Assembly (NCBI RefSeq): GCF_020075705.1
Contig: NZ_JAIQUM010000011.1
Location: 50,272 to 114,271, forward strand
DNA from: Metabacillus rhizolycopersici
GTDB lineage: Bacteria > Bacillota > Bacilli > Bacillales > Bacillaceae
DNA: 64,000 nt
Reading direction: 5' to 3'
Positions 6,983 to 16,359 of this stretch are shown here, piece by piece. The notes beneath the pieces were generated by a model, which searched no databases, was not told the DNA's origin, and worked only from the letters and a program-made list of their open reading frames with translations. The first letter of the stretch is position 1, and every line of letters starts with the position of its first letter. Made by a program: the position numbers and the translations under genes.

Positions 6983-9628
6983 CTATTTTACTGAATTGAA
7001 AAATTGTTGATGTTGCTCTAATAGTTCAACTGTTAATGGTTGGTCAAATTTCTTAATATGTGCTGGCTTATTAATAGAAGTAACAGATTCACCCTCATAA
7101 AGTGCGACAGGATAGTTTGTTACTAAATCTTTTCTAGCATTTTTTATAATCACTTCTGCCATTTCCATCGCAAGCTTCGTTGTTTTATCGTCTTTATTCA
7201 CAACAGCAATTGATTCAGTTAGTGAAAAGTTCCCTTCAATTGGATCAATAAAATCAATTGGTGCACCAGCCTCTTTCGCCGCTACCGCTTGATGGCGGAG
7301 CCCAAAACCAGCAGCAACTTCCCCAGCTTGTACTTTCTTAATCGGACCTGAACCAGAACTTTCTAAATGTGGACCACTATTTGCAATTAAATCATGCAGA
7401 ACTACTTTTCCTTCCTCTTCACCGTATTGGCTAATAATAGCTTGAATTAACAACCAACCTGTCGAAGAGTCTAAAATATTTGGAATCGACACTAGTCCTT
7501 TATATTCTGGTTTCGTTAAATCTTTAATCGAGGTTGGGGTTGCTAAACCCTTCTCTTTCATTACTTCTGTATTGACAAAGATTGAACCTGTAATTGCTAA
7601 AATCGGTGTATAGTATGATGGGTATTGTTCAAATGCATCTGTTTTAAACGTTAGGTCCTTAAACATTGCGTGTTTTTGTTGAGCACTATCGGTAAAATAA
7701 GAACTCATTGTGACTAAATCTGCTTCCATTTGATCTCCTTCAGCCATGAGCTTTCCACCTAACTCAGAAGTACCTAACGATTGAAGCGTATACTTTCCTT
7801 CATATCCAGCTTCTTTTAATGCAGTTTCCATAGCTACAATCGCTTCTTCATCACCATTTGTTTGAATCACAACTGTTTTTACTTCATCTTCCTTTTGACT
7901 GTTACACGCTACTAATACAACGATTAAACCCAGTGCAAAAAGAGACAGCATGATTTTGTTCATGTTTTTAATCATAAATTTTCCTCGCTTTGTATCGTTA
8001 ATTTTGGGTGGTTTATTAATTGTTGTTTTTCTTTGAAAATAATCACAAAGTAATTTAACTACTAAATTGGTAACGAAGATTAATAGTGATAAAACAAAGA
8101 TTTCATTAAATTTCGCAAAATGCTGCAGCTCTTTTATTTTGCTCGCTACTAATGAGGTTTGAGCTGAAACTAAAAAGATAATTCCACTAATCGTTACCAT
8201 CGCATTAATAAAATAGTAGCTAAACATTTCAATTACCGTTGATGCTGAGTTTGGTAAAATGACGCGATAGACGGTCTTGATCCAGCTATCTCCTAATAAC
8301 TCACCAGTCGTTTCCCAAGATGGATTCATTTTAGATAGCGAGTTTTTTGCCATTAAATAAGGTGTAGTAAAGAAATGGACAATATTACATAGAATAATAA
8401 TGATGAATGTTCCTTTTAGACTGCTGCCATTAAAAAGCAGTAAATACGATAACCCGAGTACCATACCTGGGACTGTGTTCGTAATCATCGACACGATATC
8501 AATTGTTGCTTTCCCTTTTAACGGTGTGCGAACATTTAATATCGCTGAGCAAAAAGCAATTAGCGTACCAAATACCGCAGTCACTGCCGCAACGAATAAT
8601 GAATTTTTATAAACCATTATTAAATCACTTGATTGAAATACATCAATAAAATGCTTCAATGTAAAGGTAAGATCATAAGGATAACTCGTTAAAAATGGTG
8701 CGATAAACATGACAACAAAAACAGAAAACATTCCTAACAAAATGACAGATGAAATGATTCCTAAGAAAGTATCTCTAAGCTTATGTTGAATCAGCTCTGT
8801 ATCTGAAAACTTATCATAATGGAAATTAAACTTTTCAAGGTAACTTAAAAGGAACACTGCAAACACGGCCGGCAACAACATTAATACTGCAATGACAGCC
8901 CCATTATTAAAATCAGGTATGGAACCAAGCATAACTTGATACAGATGCGTCGCTACCACGTTATACGTTCCTCCAACCGAAGCTGGTATTCCAAAATCCG
9001 TAAAACTTAAGATAAAAGAAAGGACAAAAGCTCCTCCCAATGTTCCCAAAAGTGGACGAATGATTGTGTTCATAAAACTTCTTACCGCCGAATCACCCAT
9101 TAGCTTTGAAACGATAATAAATTTTTTATCAATATACTTAAAAGAGTTATTAATAAGAAGAAAGGCTGCTGGTAATGTATAAATCACATAGCCGATTAAT
9201 AATCCGTTAAATCCGTAAATCTCAAATAAATTTCGTCCAACAATCTTCGTTATTAATCCTTGGTTTCCAAAGGAATACATGATCGCAAATCCATACGTAA
9301 TTGTAGGAAGTAACATCGGGATAAGGATTCCAGTTTTTATCGCACCTTTTATCGGACGATAGATTCTCGTACAATGAATCGAATAAGCAAGAATAAATGC
9401 TAAAATAGTTGTGATCACAGCCGTAACGCTAGAAATTTTTATACTATTTCCAATTGACTCTATTAAATCTTGGTTAGACAGGAGTGATGCATAATTTGCA
9501 AAACCAAATCCACTGTCCGTTTCAATTGAACGGATAAATAAAATACAGAGAGGCAATAAGAGAAAAATAGCAAACAACAATAATATCGGTATATAAATGA
9601 TGCGCATCTCTGGTTTGACTTTAGACAT
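6983..9628 (-). CDS. Fused AEP ABC transporter: double permease + binding lipoprotein
   Basis: One uninterrupted frame encodes two proteins that are normally separate. Residues 1 to about 550 (9628 down to 7978) hold two binding-protein-dependent permease units of about six helices each, with EAA-type loops such as GELLGDSWIKTVYRVILPNSAS; this matches the AEP permease of the PhnU type. From 7975 down the frame reads as a complete lipoprotein: MIKNMNKIMLSLFALGLIV, then lipobox LVAC and an extracellular binding domain. GCGAGG stands 7 bases before the ATG at 7975, so independent start of the lipoprotein (6983-7975, 330 residues) is likely even though no stop codon separates the two. The start at 9628 overlaps the ATPase stop; a GTG at 9637 is the alternative. 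Role: uptake of AEP for phnW/phnX. Confidence 0.85.
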   Translation of the reverse strand: MSKVKPEMRIIYIPILLLFAIFLLLPLCILFIRSIETDSGFGFANYASLLSNQDLIESIGNSIKISSVTAVITTILAFILAYSIHCTRIYRPIKGAIKTGILIPMLLPTITYGFAIMYSFGNQGLITKIVGRNLFEIYGFNGLLIGYVIYTLPAAFLLINNSFKYIDKKFIIVSKLMGDSAVRSFMNTIIRPLLGTLGGAFVLSFILSFTDFGIPASVGGTYNVVATHLYQVMLGSIPDFNNGAVIAVLMLLPAVFAVFLLSYLEKFNFHYDKFSDTELIQHKLRDTFLGIISSVILLGMFSVFVVMFIAPFLTSYPYDLTFTLKHFIDVFQSSDLIMVYKNSLFVAAVTAVFGTLIAFCSAILNVRTPLKGKATIDIVSMITNTVPGMVLGLSYLLLFNGSSLKGTFIIIILCNIVHFFTTPYLMAKNSLSKMNPSWETTGELLGDSWIKTVYRVILPNSASTVIEMFSYYFINAMVTISGIIFLVSAQTSLVASKIKELQHFAKFNEIFVLSLLIFVTNLVVKLLCDYFQRKTTINKPPKINDTKRGKFMIKNMNKIMLSLFALGLIVVLVACNSQKEDEVKTVVIQTNGDEEAIVAMETALKEAGYEGKYTLQSLGTSELGGKLMAEGDQMEADLVTMSSYFTDSAQQKHAMFKDLTFKTDAFEQYPSYYTPILAITGSIFVNTEVMKEKGLATPTSIKDLTKPEYKGLVSIPNILDSSTGWLLIQAIISQYGEEEGKVVLHDLIANSGPHLESSGSGPIKKVQAGEVAAGFGLRHQAVAAKEAGAPIDFIDPIEGNFSLTESIAVVNKDDKTTKLAMEMAEVIIKNARKDLVTNYPVALYEGESVTSINKPAHIKKFDQPLTVELLEQHQQFFNSVK

Positions 9629-10373
9629 CCGTTTCACCGAATAAGTTATAAATATTTTGTCTCTTAATTTGTAATTGTTTTAGAATAAATTCTTTCACAA
9701 AATCATTTTTTGGTTCGTTAATGATCTCTTTAGGTGTGCCAAATTGAGAAATTTCACCTTGATTGATGATTAATATTTTATCTGACAGCGTTAATGCCTC
9801 TTCTGGATCATGCGTTACAATAATTGTCGTAAGCTTAAATTCCCTTGCAATTGATTGAATACGTTGCTTAATCGATTCCTTTATGACACCGTCTAATGCG
9901 CTCAACGGCTCGTCCAATAATAAAATTTTTGGTTTCATGACCAATGTTCTCGCCAGCGCTACCCGTTGTTTCTGACCACCAGATAACTCTCCTATTTTCT
10001 TAGTTAAATGAGGCTTTAACTCCAAAAATTCTATATATTCCTGAACCTCTTTTTCCGTTACGAGGCCCTTTTTATTTTTCAAACCATATACAATATTTTC
10101 GTAAGCATTTAAATGAGGAAAAAGCGCATAATCTTGGAATACGATATTAAATCCACGATTCTTCATTGTCACGTCGCTTATATCGATATCATTAAAAATG
10201 ATTTTTCCATCGTTCATCTTCGTTAATCCCAGGATGATATTTAATAGTGTTGTTTTACCACTTCCACTTTGACCTAGTAGTGAAACGATTTCTCCTGTGT
10301 TAATTTCTACATTTATATTATTTAAAACAACTTTATTATCGTAATGTTTGCTAACATTTTGTAATTTCAGCAA
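9621..10373 (-). CDS. phnT: AEP ABC transporter ATP-binding protein
   Basis: 250 residues with Walker A GQSGSGKT, signature [15 protein letters not shown], Walker B ILLLDEPLSALD and switch His in VTHDPEEAL. It energises the fused permease encoded just downstream, with which it overlaps. The start is a TTG at 10373: AAGGAGG lies exactly 7 bases before it, inside the longer open frame that begins at the ATG at 10394, so that upstream ATG cannot be the main start. Assignment to AEP rests on the operon with phnW and phnX. Confidence 0.88.
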   Translation of the reverse strand: MLKLQNVSKHYDNKVVLNNINVEINTGEIVSLLGQSGSGKTTLLNIILGLTKMNDGKIIFNDIDISDVTMKNRGFNIVFQDYALFPHLNAYENIVYGLKNKKGLVTEKEVQEYIEFLELKPHLTKKIGELSGGQKQRVALARTLVMKPKILLLDEPLSALDGVIKESIKQRIQSIAREFKLTTIIVTHDPEEALTLSDKILIINQGEISQFGTPKEIINEPKNDFVKEFILKQLQIKRQNIYNLFGETDV

Positions 10374-10619
10374 ACCGTTCACCTCCTTAAACACAACCTT
10401 AGTATAAAAGTTAAATGTAAATAAAAATACAGATTTATGTAAATACTATGTAAATTTTGCATAAATAATAACTAATTCATGACTACTTCATGACAATATT
10501 AATCAATATTTTTAATTACTTTATATGTACTTTTTGAATCAATCTTGAATATATAATCCGTTAACAGTAAACTTAACTTATAAAGAAGTTTAAAATGATA
10601 ACGTTGAATGGGGGATTGT
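10374..10619. promoter_or_regulatory. Divergent phn promoter region
   Basis: AT-rich spacer between the phn operon (minus) and its putative DeoR-type regulator (plus). Direct and inverted AT-rich words such as TGTAAAT are repeated near 10430-10455, as expected of a regulator target, but I see no clear operator. Confidence 0.45.
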
Positions 10620-11381
10620 ATGTTTCCGCTTGAAAGGCAAAAGAAAATTCTCGAATTGCTAATGATTAAAAAGGTACTGAAGATATCTGAGCTAACGGAG
10701 GAGTTACAAGTTTCAGTTGATACACTTCGTAGAGATCTAAACCTCCTAACAAAACAAGGGAAAATTGAAAAAATATATGGTGGAATTAAGCTTGTTGAAT
10801 CGAAGTTTGGAGAATCTACAATCGATGAACGGATGGTCAGTCACTTAGAAGAAAAGGAATCGATTGCACAAAAATGTTGTGAATACATCAATGACGGTGA
10901 TTGTATTTATATTGATAGTGGCTCAACAACTTATCAAATAGCTAAATATATTAAAGATAAAAAGAAGCTAACGGTTGTCACAAATTCAATCCCGGTTGTC
11001 AATGAGTTATTAACTAGTGATGTAGAGCTAATTATTATTGGAGGAAAAGTAAGACAAAATGAAAAGTCAGTCGTATCTTATGACTATTTATTTAATTTTC
11101 ATGAATTAAATATATCAAAAGCATTTATTTGTGCGAGTGGCATTACGATTGAAAAGGGAATTTCTGACTATAACTTAGAGGAAACCGTCACAAGGAAAAA
11201 AATGATTGAATTATCAAAGGAAGTCTACGTTGCCGTTGATAGCACAAAATTTAATAAAGATGTAACGGTTGGTGTTGCTTCACTTGATAAAATTGATTAC
11301 ATTATTACAGACCATCATTTAAATAAAAATTTTATTCCTAAATTTGAAAAAACAAGTACAAACTTAATCATTTCTGAATAG
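10620..11381 (+). CDS. DeoR-family transcriptional regulator
   Basis: 253 residues. The N-terminal winged helix (KISELTEELQVSVDTLRRDLNLL, residues 20-45) and the C-terminal effector domain with the DSGST loop (about residue 100) and the ending VAVDSTKFNKD are typical of DeoR repressors, which bind phosphorylated metabolites. The ATG at 10620 follows GGGGGATT at proper distance; the ATG at 10608 is too early. It is divergent from the phn operon, which it probably controls. That link is inference from position. Confidence 0.85.
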   Translation: MFPLERQKKILELLMIKKVLKISELTEELQVSVDTLRRDLNLLTKQGKIEKIYGGIKLVESKFGESTIDERMVSHLEEKESIAQKCCEYINDGDCIYIDSGSTTYQIAKYIKDKKKLTVVTNSIPVVNELLTSDVELIIIGGKVRQNEKSVVSYDYLFNFHELNISKAFICASGITIEKGISDYNLEETVTRKKMIELSKEVYVAVDSTKFNKDVTVGVASLDKIDYIITDHHLNKNFIPKFEKTSTNLIISE

Positions 11382-11463
11382 GAATTCTTCTGAGAAAGCG
11401 GCAATCAAATGAAATAATTCTTCTCGTTTAGTTCAGGGGAAAACATATATCTAGAAAACAGAA

Positions 11464-11492
11464 AAGCCCCTAATTGTTAGTCATTAGGGGTA
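11464..11492. terminator. Terminator between DeoR gene and amino-acid transporter operon
   Basis: CCCCTAA pairs with TTAGGGG over a 10-base loop; it lies between two converging genes and may serve both. Confidence 0.65.
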
Positions 11493-11560
11493 AATTACTA
11501 TATAGTTATCACTTACGCTGTCTATCATCATTATTACCTGTCAAAAACCTCATAGACAAA

Positions 11561-12295
11561 CTATTTTAACGTCCGCTTTAAAAATTCCCTCGTACGTTCT
11601 TGTGTTGGATGGTTGAAAATTTGCTCTGGACTTCCCTCTTCAGCAATAACTCCTTTGTCCATAAAGACGATACGATCAGATACCTCTTTAGCAAATTCCA
11701 TTTCATGCGTTACGATTAACATTGTAAGTCCCGATTCTGCAAGCTCCTTCATGACTTTAAGCACTTCTCCTACCATCTCAGGATCAAGTGCTGATGTTGG
11801 TTCGTCAAACAACATTACTTCTGGTTCCATTGAAAGTGCTCTTGCAATCGCGACACGTTGCTTTTGACCACCTGATAATTGACTTGGCTTGGCATTTAGA
11901 TATTTATCCATTCCAACGACTTGCAAATAGTTCATCGCGATTTTTTCAGCCTCTTCTTTCGTACGCTTTAACACTTTAACCTGTCCCACTACACAATTGC
12001 TTAACACATTGTGATTGTTAAATAAGTTAAATTGTTGAAAAACCATACCTAGATTTTGGCGATAGGCATGAATATCATGCTTGTCATCTAAAATATCTTC
12101 ACCATTATAGATAATTTGTCCGCCACTTGGCTTTTCCAACAGATTAATACAACGAAGAAGAGTTGATTTACCAGACCCCGAGGAACCAATGATACAGACG
12201 ACTTCTCCCTTATTTACTGAAAAATCAACGTCTTTTAGAACTTCATGAGATCCATAGGATTTTCTTAAATGTTGAATATCAATTACTTTTTCCAT
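11561..12295 (-). CDS. Amino-acid ABC transporter ATP-binding protein (GlnQ type)
   Basis: 244 residues, the usual length for GlnQ/ArtM proteins, with Walker [11 protein letters not shown]-loop VFQQFNLF, signature [15 protein letters not shown] and Walker [14 protein letters not shown]. It powers uptake through the permease encoded 20 bases upstream. It is last in a three-gene operon headed by a lysine riboswitch, so the likely substrate is lysine. Confidence 0.92.
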   Translation of the reverse strand: MEKVIDIQHLRKSYGSHEVLKDVDFSVNKGEVVCIIGSSGSGKSTLLRCINLLEKPSGGQIIYNGEDILDDKHDIHAYRQNLGMVFQQFNLFNNHNVLSNCVVGQVKVLKRTKEEAEKIAMNYLQVVGMDKYLNAKPSQLSGGQKQRVAIARALSMEPEVMLFDEPTSALDPEMVGEVLKVMKELAESGLTMLIVTHEMEFAKEVSDRIVFMDKGVIAEEGSPEQIFNHPTQERTREFLKRTLK

Positions 12296-12315
12296 AAGCT
12301 CTCCTCCTTCTTTCG

Positions 12316-13044
12316 TTATTTATTTTCAGCCCCAATATTCATTGTGTAATTATCAGGACCATCTAATTTCTTTTCAATTAAGCGCAAAATAATCGTTACT
12401 GTAAATGTCAGGACAAAATAAATGACACACGCAACAAAAAACGATTCAAAATATCTAAAGTTGTTTCCTGCAATTGATTTTGTTTGGAAAAATAATTCAG
12501 TTACAGAAATGACATTAAGTACAGAAGTATCTTTTATATTGATGACAAATTGATTTCCTGTTGCCGGTAAAATATTACGGATAACTTGCGGTAATACGAC
12601 ATTAAACATTGTTTGAATATGATTCATCCCTAGCGCATGTGCTGCTTCAAATTGCCCTTTATCAATAGAAAGAACTCCACCACGAACAAATTCAGCCATG
12701 TAAGCCCCTGTATTAATTGAGACGATAAATATTGCCGCTGTTAATGGATTCATATCAAGACCGAATGCTAAAGCTGAACCATAAAAAATGACCATAGCCT
12801 GTACAATCATCGGTGTTCCACGGAAAAATTCAATATAAATAGAAAGGATGACATTAATAATTTTTAAAAAGGCCCTTTTTGCTCCCTTTTCAGGCTTAGG
12901 AATGGTACGAATAACTCCTGCAAGTAAACCAATAATAGCCCCAAAAACAGTACCAATCAAAGCAATTAATAGTGTTATGCCCGCTCCACGAAGGAACATT
13001 GGCCAGTTTTCAACAATAATCTTTACAATCCATTCGATGGTCAT
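12316..13044 (-). CDS. Amino-acid ABC transporter permease (HisM/GlnP type)
   Basis: 242 residues, about five helices, with the polar amino-acid permease EAA loop [38 protein letters not shown] precedes the ATG at 13044; the upstream in-frame ATGs of the open frame lie before that ribosome site. It forms the membrane channel for the binding protein encoded upstream. Confidence 0.92.
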   Translation of the reverse strand: MTIEWIVKIIVENWPMFLRGAGITLLIALIGTVFGAIIGLLAGVIRTIPKPEKGAKRAFLKIINVILSIYIEFFRGTPMIVQAMVIFYGSALAFGLDMNPLTAAIFIVSINTGAYMAEFVRGGVLSIDKGQFEAAHALGMNHIQTMFNVVLPQVIRNILPATGNQFVINIKDTSVLNVISVTELFFQTKSIAGNNFRYFESFFVACVIYFVLTFTVTIILRLIEKKLDGPDNYTMNIGAENK

Positions 13045-13069
13045 TTTTCTCCTCCTTTGATTCATCATA

Positions 13070-13101
13070 AAACCGACTGCGCAAAGCTGCAGCCGGTTTC
13101 A
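13070..13101 (-). terminator. Intra-operon hairpin between binding protein and permease
   Basis: AAACCGACTGC pairs imperfectly with GCAGCCGGTTT. There is no T run after it, so it is more likely an attenuating or mRNA-stabilising hairpin that lets the binding protein be made in excess over the permease. Confidence 0.5.
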
Positions 13102-13109
13102 CTTCCAAA

Positions 13110-13937
13110 TTATTGTGCTGCTGGTTGATTCTTTATAGCAGCATCCATGATGCTATTCTGTTCTTCCTCTGAAATATTTGCTAAGATTTCATTGATTTTT
13201 TCCGTTAATGCACTATCTTTTCCAACACCTACAGCAATTGCTGTATCATCATCAGACGTTTCAAATCCATCTGTAAATTCAACCATTGCAAAGTTTTCGT
13301 TTGCAGCAGAAGCACTAACAGCTTCAGGTCGTTCAGAAACGTACCCATCAATTACTCCCGATTCAAGTGCAACTCTCATTGCTGAGAAGTTGTCCATAGC
13401 AGGCTTCTTGGCTACACCTTCAATTTGATCAATGACTGAATAATGAAAGGTATTTAATTGAGCCGTTACTTTTGCCCCTTTAAAATCTTGGATCGAAGTA
13501 GCACCTTCATAGTTTCCGCCCTTTTTAACAACCATAACTAAATTTGATTTGTAATAGTTTTCTGAGAAGTCAATTGTCTTCTTACGTTCTGCTGTTGGTG
13601 ACATTCCTGCAATGATTGCATCAATTTTACCTGAAGTTAATGCTGGTACAAGACCGTCCCATTCCGTTTTAACAATTACTAATTCTTTTCCTAAACCATC
13701 AGCAATCTTTTTAGCGATTTCTACATCATATCCACCAGCATACTCTGCATTTCCGCCAATTTTAACAGCACCATTAGCATCATCCGTTTGAGTCCAGTTA
13801 AATGGCGCATATCCCGCTTCAAGTCCTACCTTAAATGTGTTATCTTCTGATCCTGAATTATCTTTTGTGCCACATCCTGCTAATAACATAATAGCTGAAA
13901 GAAGCATAACTATAAAAAATGATGATTTTTTCCTCAT
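13110..13937 (-). CDS. Amino-acid ABC transporter substrate-binding lipoprotein
   Basis: 275 residues. Signal peptide MRKKSSFFIVMLLSAIMLLAGC ends in the lipobox LLAGC (Cys22 lipidated). The body is a periplasmic-binding family 3 domain (VGLEAGYAPFNW near the start, DGLVPALTSGKIDAIIAGMSPT in the middle). GGAGAGG lies 7-9 bases before the ATG at 13937; the open frame begins 27 bases earlier without a better site. First gene of the operon under the lysine riboswitch. Confidence 0.92.
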   Translation of the reverse strand: MRKKSSFFIVMLLSAIMLLAGCGTKDNSGSEDNTFKVGLEAGYAPFNWTQTDDANGAVKIGGNAEYAGGYDVEIAKKIADGLGKELVIVKTEWDGLVPALTSGKIDAIIAGMSPTAERKKTIDFSENYYKSNLVMVVKKGGNYEGATSIQDFKGAKVTAQLNTFHYSVIDQIEGVAKKPAMDNFSAMRVALESGVIDGYVSERPEAVSASAANENFAMVEFTDGFETSDDDTAIAVGVGKDSALTEKINEILANISEEEQNSIMDAAIKNQPAAQ

Positions 13938-14112
13938 AATTTTTCCTCTCCTTCTATTTTCCATTTATTTCACAAAAAAACGTTGCTAAAACCAAGGCAA
14001 TAGCATATGACACCCATAAATAGAGCGTGTTCTTTCCCTTACATCCACGATGAGCTAGAAGCTGGGTGACGAAGCATTATCCAGCGTACAATCATTTTAT
14101 CCTTTTCTATAC

Positions 14113-14146
14113 AATTAAAAACGACCCGAGATAAACTCAGGTCGTG
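14113..14146 (-). terminator. Riboswitch expression-platform terminator
   Basis: ACGACCTGAG pairs with CTCGGGTCGT and is followed on the minus strand by TTTTTAATTG. It lies between the lysine aptamer and the transporter genes, as in a transcription-attenuation riboswitch. Confidence 0.85.
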
Positions 14147-14184
14147 GTATGTATAGTTGCCCCAAATTCCTCTTTTTTCCTAAT

Positions 14185-14376
14185 GAGATAGCACAACTCA
14201 ATAAACCAGGAAGTTTATTGAGACAGTTCTACAGCTATTAACTGCAGACCCAGCAAGTAATACCGAGCATATATACTTACTTCGGCGACATTTCCTTCTC
14301 CTTAGCATCACTGTTTTCTCAAACTCCACTAAAGACTGTTAAATATCGCGCCTCTACCTCACTGTTAAAAGTGAGG
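14185..14376 (-). ncRNA. Lysine riboswitch (L-box) aptamer
   Basis: On the minus strand the conserved L-box blocks appear in order: GAGGTAGAGGCGC near the 5' end, then AAGGAGAAGGAAATG, GTCGCCGAAG, CTGGGTCTGCA and AACTGTCTCA. The outer stem pairs GCCTCAC with GTGAGG-type arms near 14370. It precedes a terminator and a polar amino-acid ABC transporter, so high lysine should stop transcription. Recognised by eye from the known L-box consensus; no covariance model was run. Confidence 0.9.
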
Positions 14377-14613
14377 CTATATTCAATTTTTATACTATAT
14401 TTATATAACATCGAGTTCCATCTGTCAACCAAGCTTATAAAGATAGCTGCTTATCTTTGGTCTATCAATCACAGTCAGGATGCGAGTATATCATTATTTC
14501 TACTGATATTTATTTCAAGAATTGAATGTTTCTTTTATCTGTTCTCTATAGTAGGTGTTTTTATTTAGTAGAAGAAAGAGTGAAAATATGGTGAAAAATA
14601 GCCTGGATTTTTA

Positions 14614-15288
14614 TCATTGTTTATCCCTGCGATATAGATCCCTACTCTTGTATCCCTCACTCAAGATCATTTTCATTTCCTTACGTCGTTTTTCCTTTGT
14701 TGCCTCTTGTTTCGCACTATAAACATACCGAGCCCAATCTTTACGGTACCCTGATGTGAGTGATTGATAGAATGTAAGTAAATCTGGAGTATCTTGCAAA
14801 TCTTTTTCCACATCTGGGGTCATCGCAATATAATCATCTACGCACTGACTTGCTTTTGTAGATAGCCGATTCTTATTTCGAGCATCCTCTTTTAGACCGA
14901 CAACTGTAAAGACATTGTCTAATCCAACCATGCGTGCAAATTTAACGCTACTTGTCCCTATATAACCATTTTCATCTGCACCTAACCCATCAAGTAAATC
15001 ATCGCGGTGAATAAACGTTGAATATTGTTTATTTCCTTTTTTCGGATAAGCCAAAAAGATATAACCATTTTCATTTAGATAATTTTTTTCGATAACCTTG
15101 TTTACGAGCGCTTTTAAAGATTCCATATCGAGCACAAAGGCAAAAATAAGATCATAATTGCTCCCTGTTAGCTCTGTATCATAATTTGTTAACTCTACCA
15201 AATAATCTGATCCCTCTGGTAAATGCAATACAGCTACGTTTTCATACTTTTGTAAGCTTAGTTTTTCTACTATTGTTTTAACCATCAT
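14614..15288 (-). CDS. YdeI/OmdA-domain protein
   Basis: 224 residues, soluble. The C-terminal part (about 160-215: DLQDTPDLLTFYQSLTSGYR, then KDWARYVYSAKQEATKEKRR) matches the OmdA domain of YdeI-like proteins, named for bacteriocin protection or OmpD association in other bacteria; the exact role in Firmicutes is not established. The N-terminal 130 residues look like a small alpha/beta domain I cannot name. It may start at the second Met. Stands alone between a riboswitch-led operon and a LysR gene. Confidence 0.7.
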   Translation of the reverse strand: MMVKTIVEKLSLQKYENVAVLHLPEGSDYLVELTNYDTELTGSNYDLIFAFVLDMESLKALVNKVIEKNYLNENGYIFLAYPKKGNKQYSTFIHRDDLLDGLGADENGYIGTSSVKFARMVGLDNVFTVVGLKEDARNKNRLSTKASQCVDDYIAMTPDVEKDLQDTPDLLTFYQSLTSGYRKDWARYVYSAKQEATKEKRRKEMKMILSEGYKSRDLYRRDKQ

Positions 15289-15342
15289 GTTCCACCTATT
15301 AAATTTATTTTATTGCTTCTTTAGTCTGAAGGGGAAAACATT

Positions 15343-16233
15343 TTATATCTGTCTATTTTCTAAGTTCTCAACAAATCTTGTCGAAGCTCGTGATAGCGGA
15401 ACACTTTTTAAAGAACATACACCAATATTTCTCTTTGGTATTTCTTCAGTTAATTTTACTTCATACAATAACCCTTTATTCAAGTATTCCAGTGAAAATT
15501 CCTTTGTCACACATGCTACTCCTAAATTTATTTTAGCAAACTCTAGTAATAATTCATGTGAGCCTAGTTCAAATTCTGGTGAAATCCTTATACCTTTGGA
15601 TAGTATATAATCCTCAACATACTTTCTGGAATTTGAGTTTGGTTCAAGAAAGATTAATGGCAGTTTTATTAACTCATGGAAGTCTAGCGGTTTAGATAAT
15701 ATATTCTTATATTTCTCTCCACAAACGAACGTATCCTGGATATCAAAGCATGGTCTTAGCTCCAACGAAGGATCATCAATCGGGAGATTACAAACGGCAA
15801 TATCAACCTCTCCTGATTTTAATTGAGAGCAAAGGTCTAATGTTGTGCCATTAACAATCTTAAACTTAATATTCGGGTATTTATTATGGAAATCCTCTAA
15901 ATAAGGAAGTAAAAAATATCTAGAAATCGTGTCACCTACACCAATCTTTAGTTCTCCAGTTGTTAAATTTTTAAATTCTAACATCTTTTCTTCCCCAACC
16001 TCGATTAAATTAATCGCAGAATGAACATATTCAAATAGAAGACTTCCCTCATGTGTTAAAGATACCCCTTTAGGTGTCCGATTAAAAAGGCGTGTATCTA
16101 ACTCTCTTTCTAATTGCATAATTGCCTGACTAACTGCCGGTTGTGTCATATAAAGATCTTTTGCAGCCTTTGAAAAACTTTCCCTTTTTCCTACCATACA
16201 AAATACTTTATATAAATCTAACTTACTCACCAT
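15343..16233 (-). CDS. LysR-family transcriptional regulator
   Basis: 296 residues. Residues 1-60 form the LysR winged helix (VFCMVGKRESFSKAAKDLYM, TQPAVSQAIMQLERELDTRL), followed by the two-lobed effector domain (GELKIGVGDTISRYFLLPYL). It is divergent from the CofE-like gene with a 126-base spacer, the classic arrangement in which a LysR protein controls its neighbour. The effector is unknown. Confidence 0.9.
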   Translation of the reverse strand: MVSKLDLYKVFCMVGKRESFSKAAKDLYMTQPAVSQAIMQLERELDTRLFNRTPKGVSLTHEGSLLFEYVHSAINLIEVGEEKMLEFKNLTTGELKIGVGDTISRYFLLPYLEDFHNKYPNIKFKIVNGTTLDLCSQLKSGEVDIAVCNLPIDDPSLELRPCFDIQDTFVCGEKYKNILSKPLDFHELIKLPLIFLEPNSNSRKYVEDYILSKGIRISPEFELGSHELLLEFAKINLGVACVTKEFSLEYLNKGLLYEVKLTEEIPKRNIGVCSLKSVPLSRASTRFVENLENRQI

Positions 16234-16359
16234 ATAAGCACCTCTTATATCTCTTATTCAATATATTAATTTTACTTATATCATTAACCTCGTGTATAGT
16301 ACAAGTATTATAAGATACATAACTAAAATTAAACTTACTAGTTATAAGGAGCGGTTATA
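16234..16359. promoter_or_regulatory. LysR/CofE divergent promoter
   Basis: Spacer containing an AT-rich dyad around 16250-16285 and a plausible sigma-A promoter before the TTG start of the CofE-like gene (TATTATAAG as extended -10 near 16306). AAGGAGC provides its ribosome site. Confidence 0.5.

Noticed and set aside
14371..14568. 65-codon frame next to the lysine riboswitch
   Set aside because: Lies in the riboswitch promoter region, no ribosome site, no recognisable protein.
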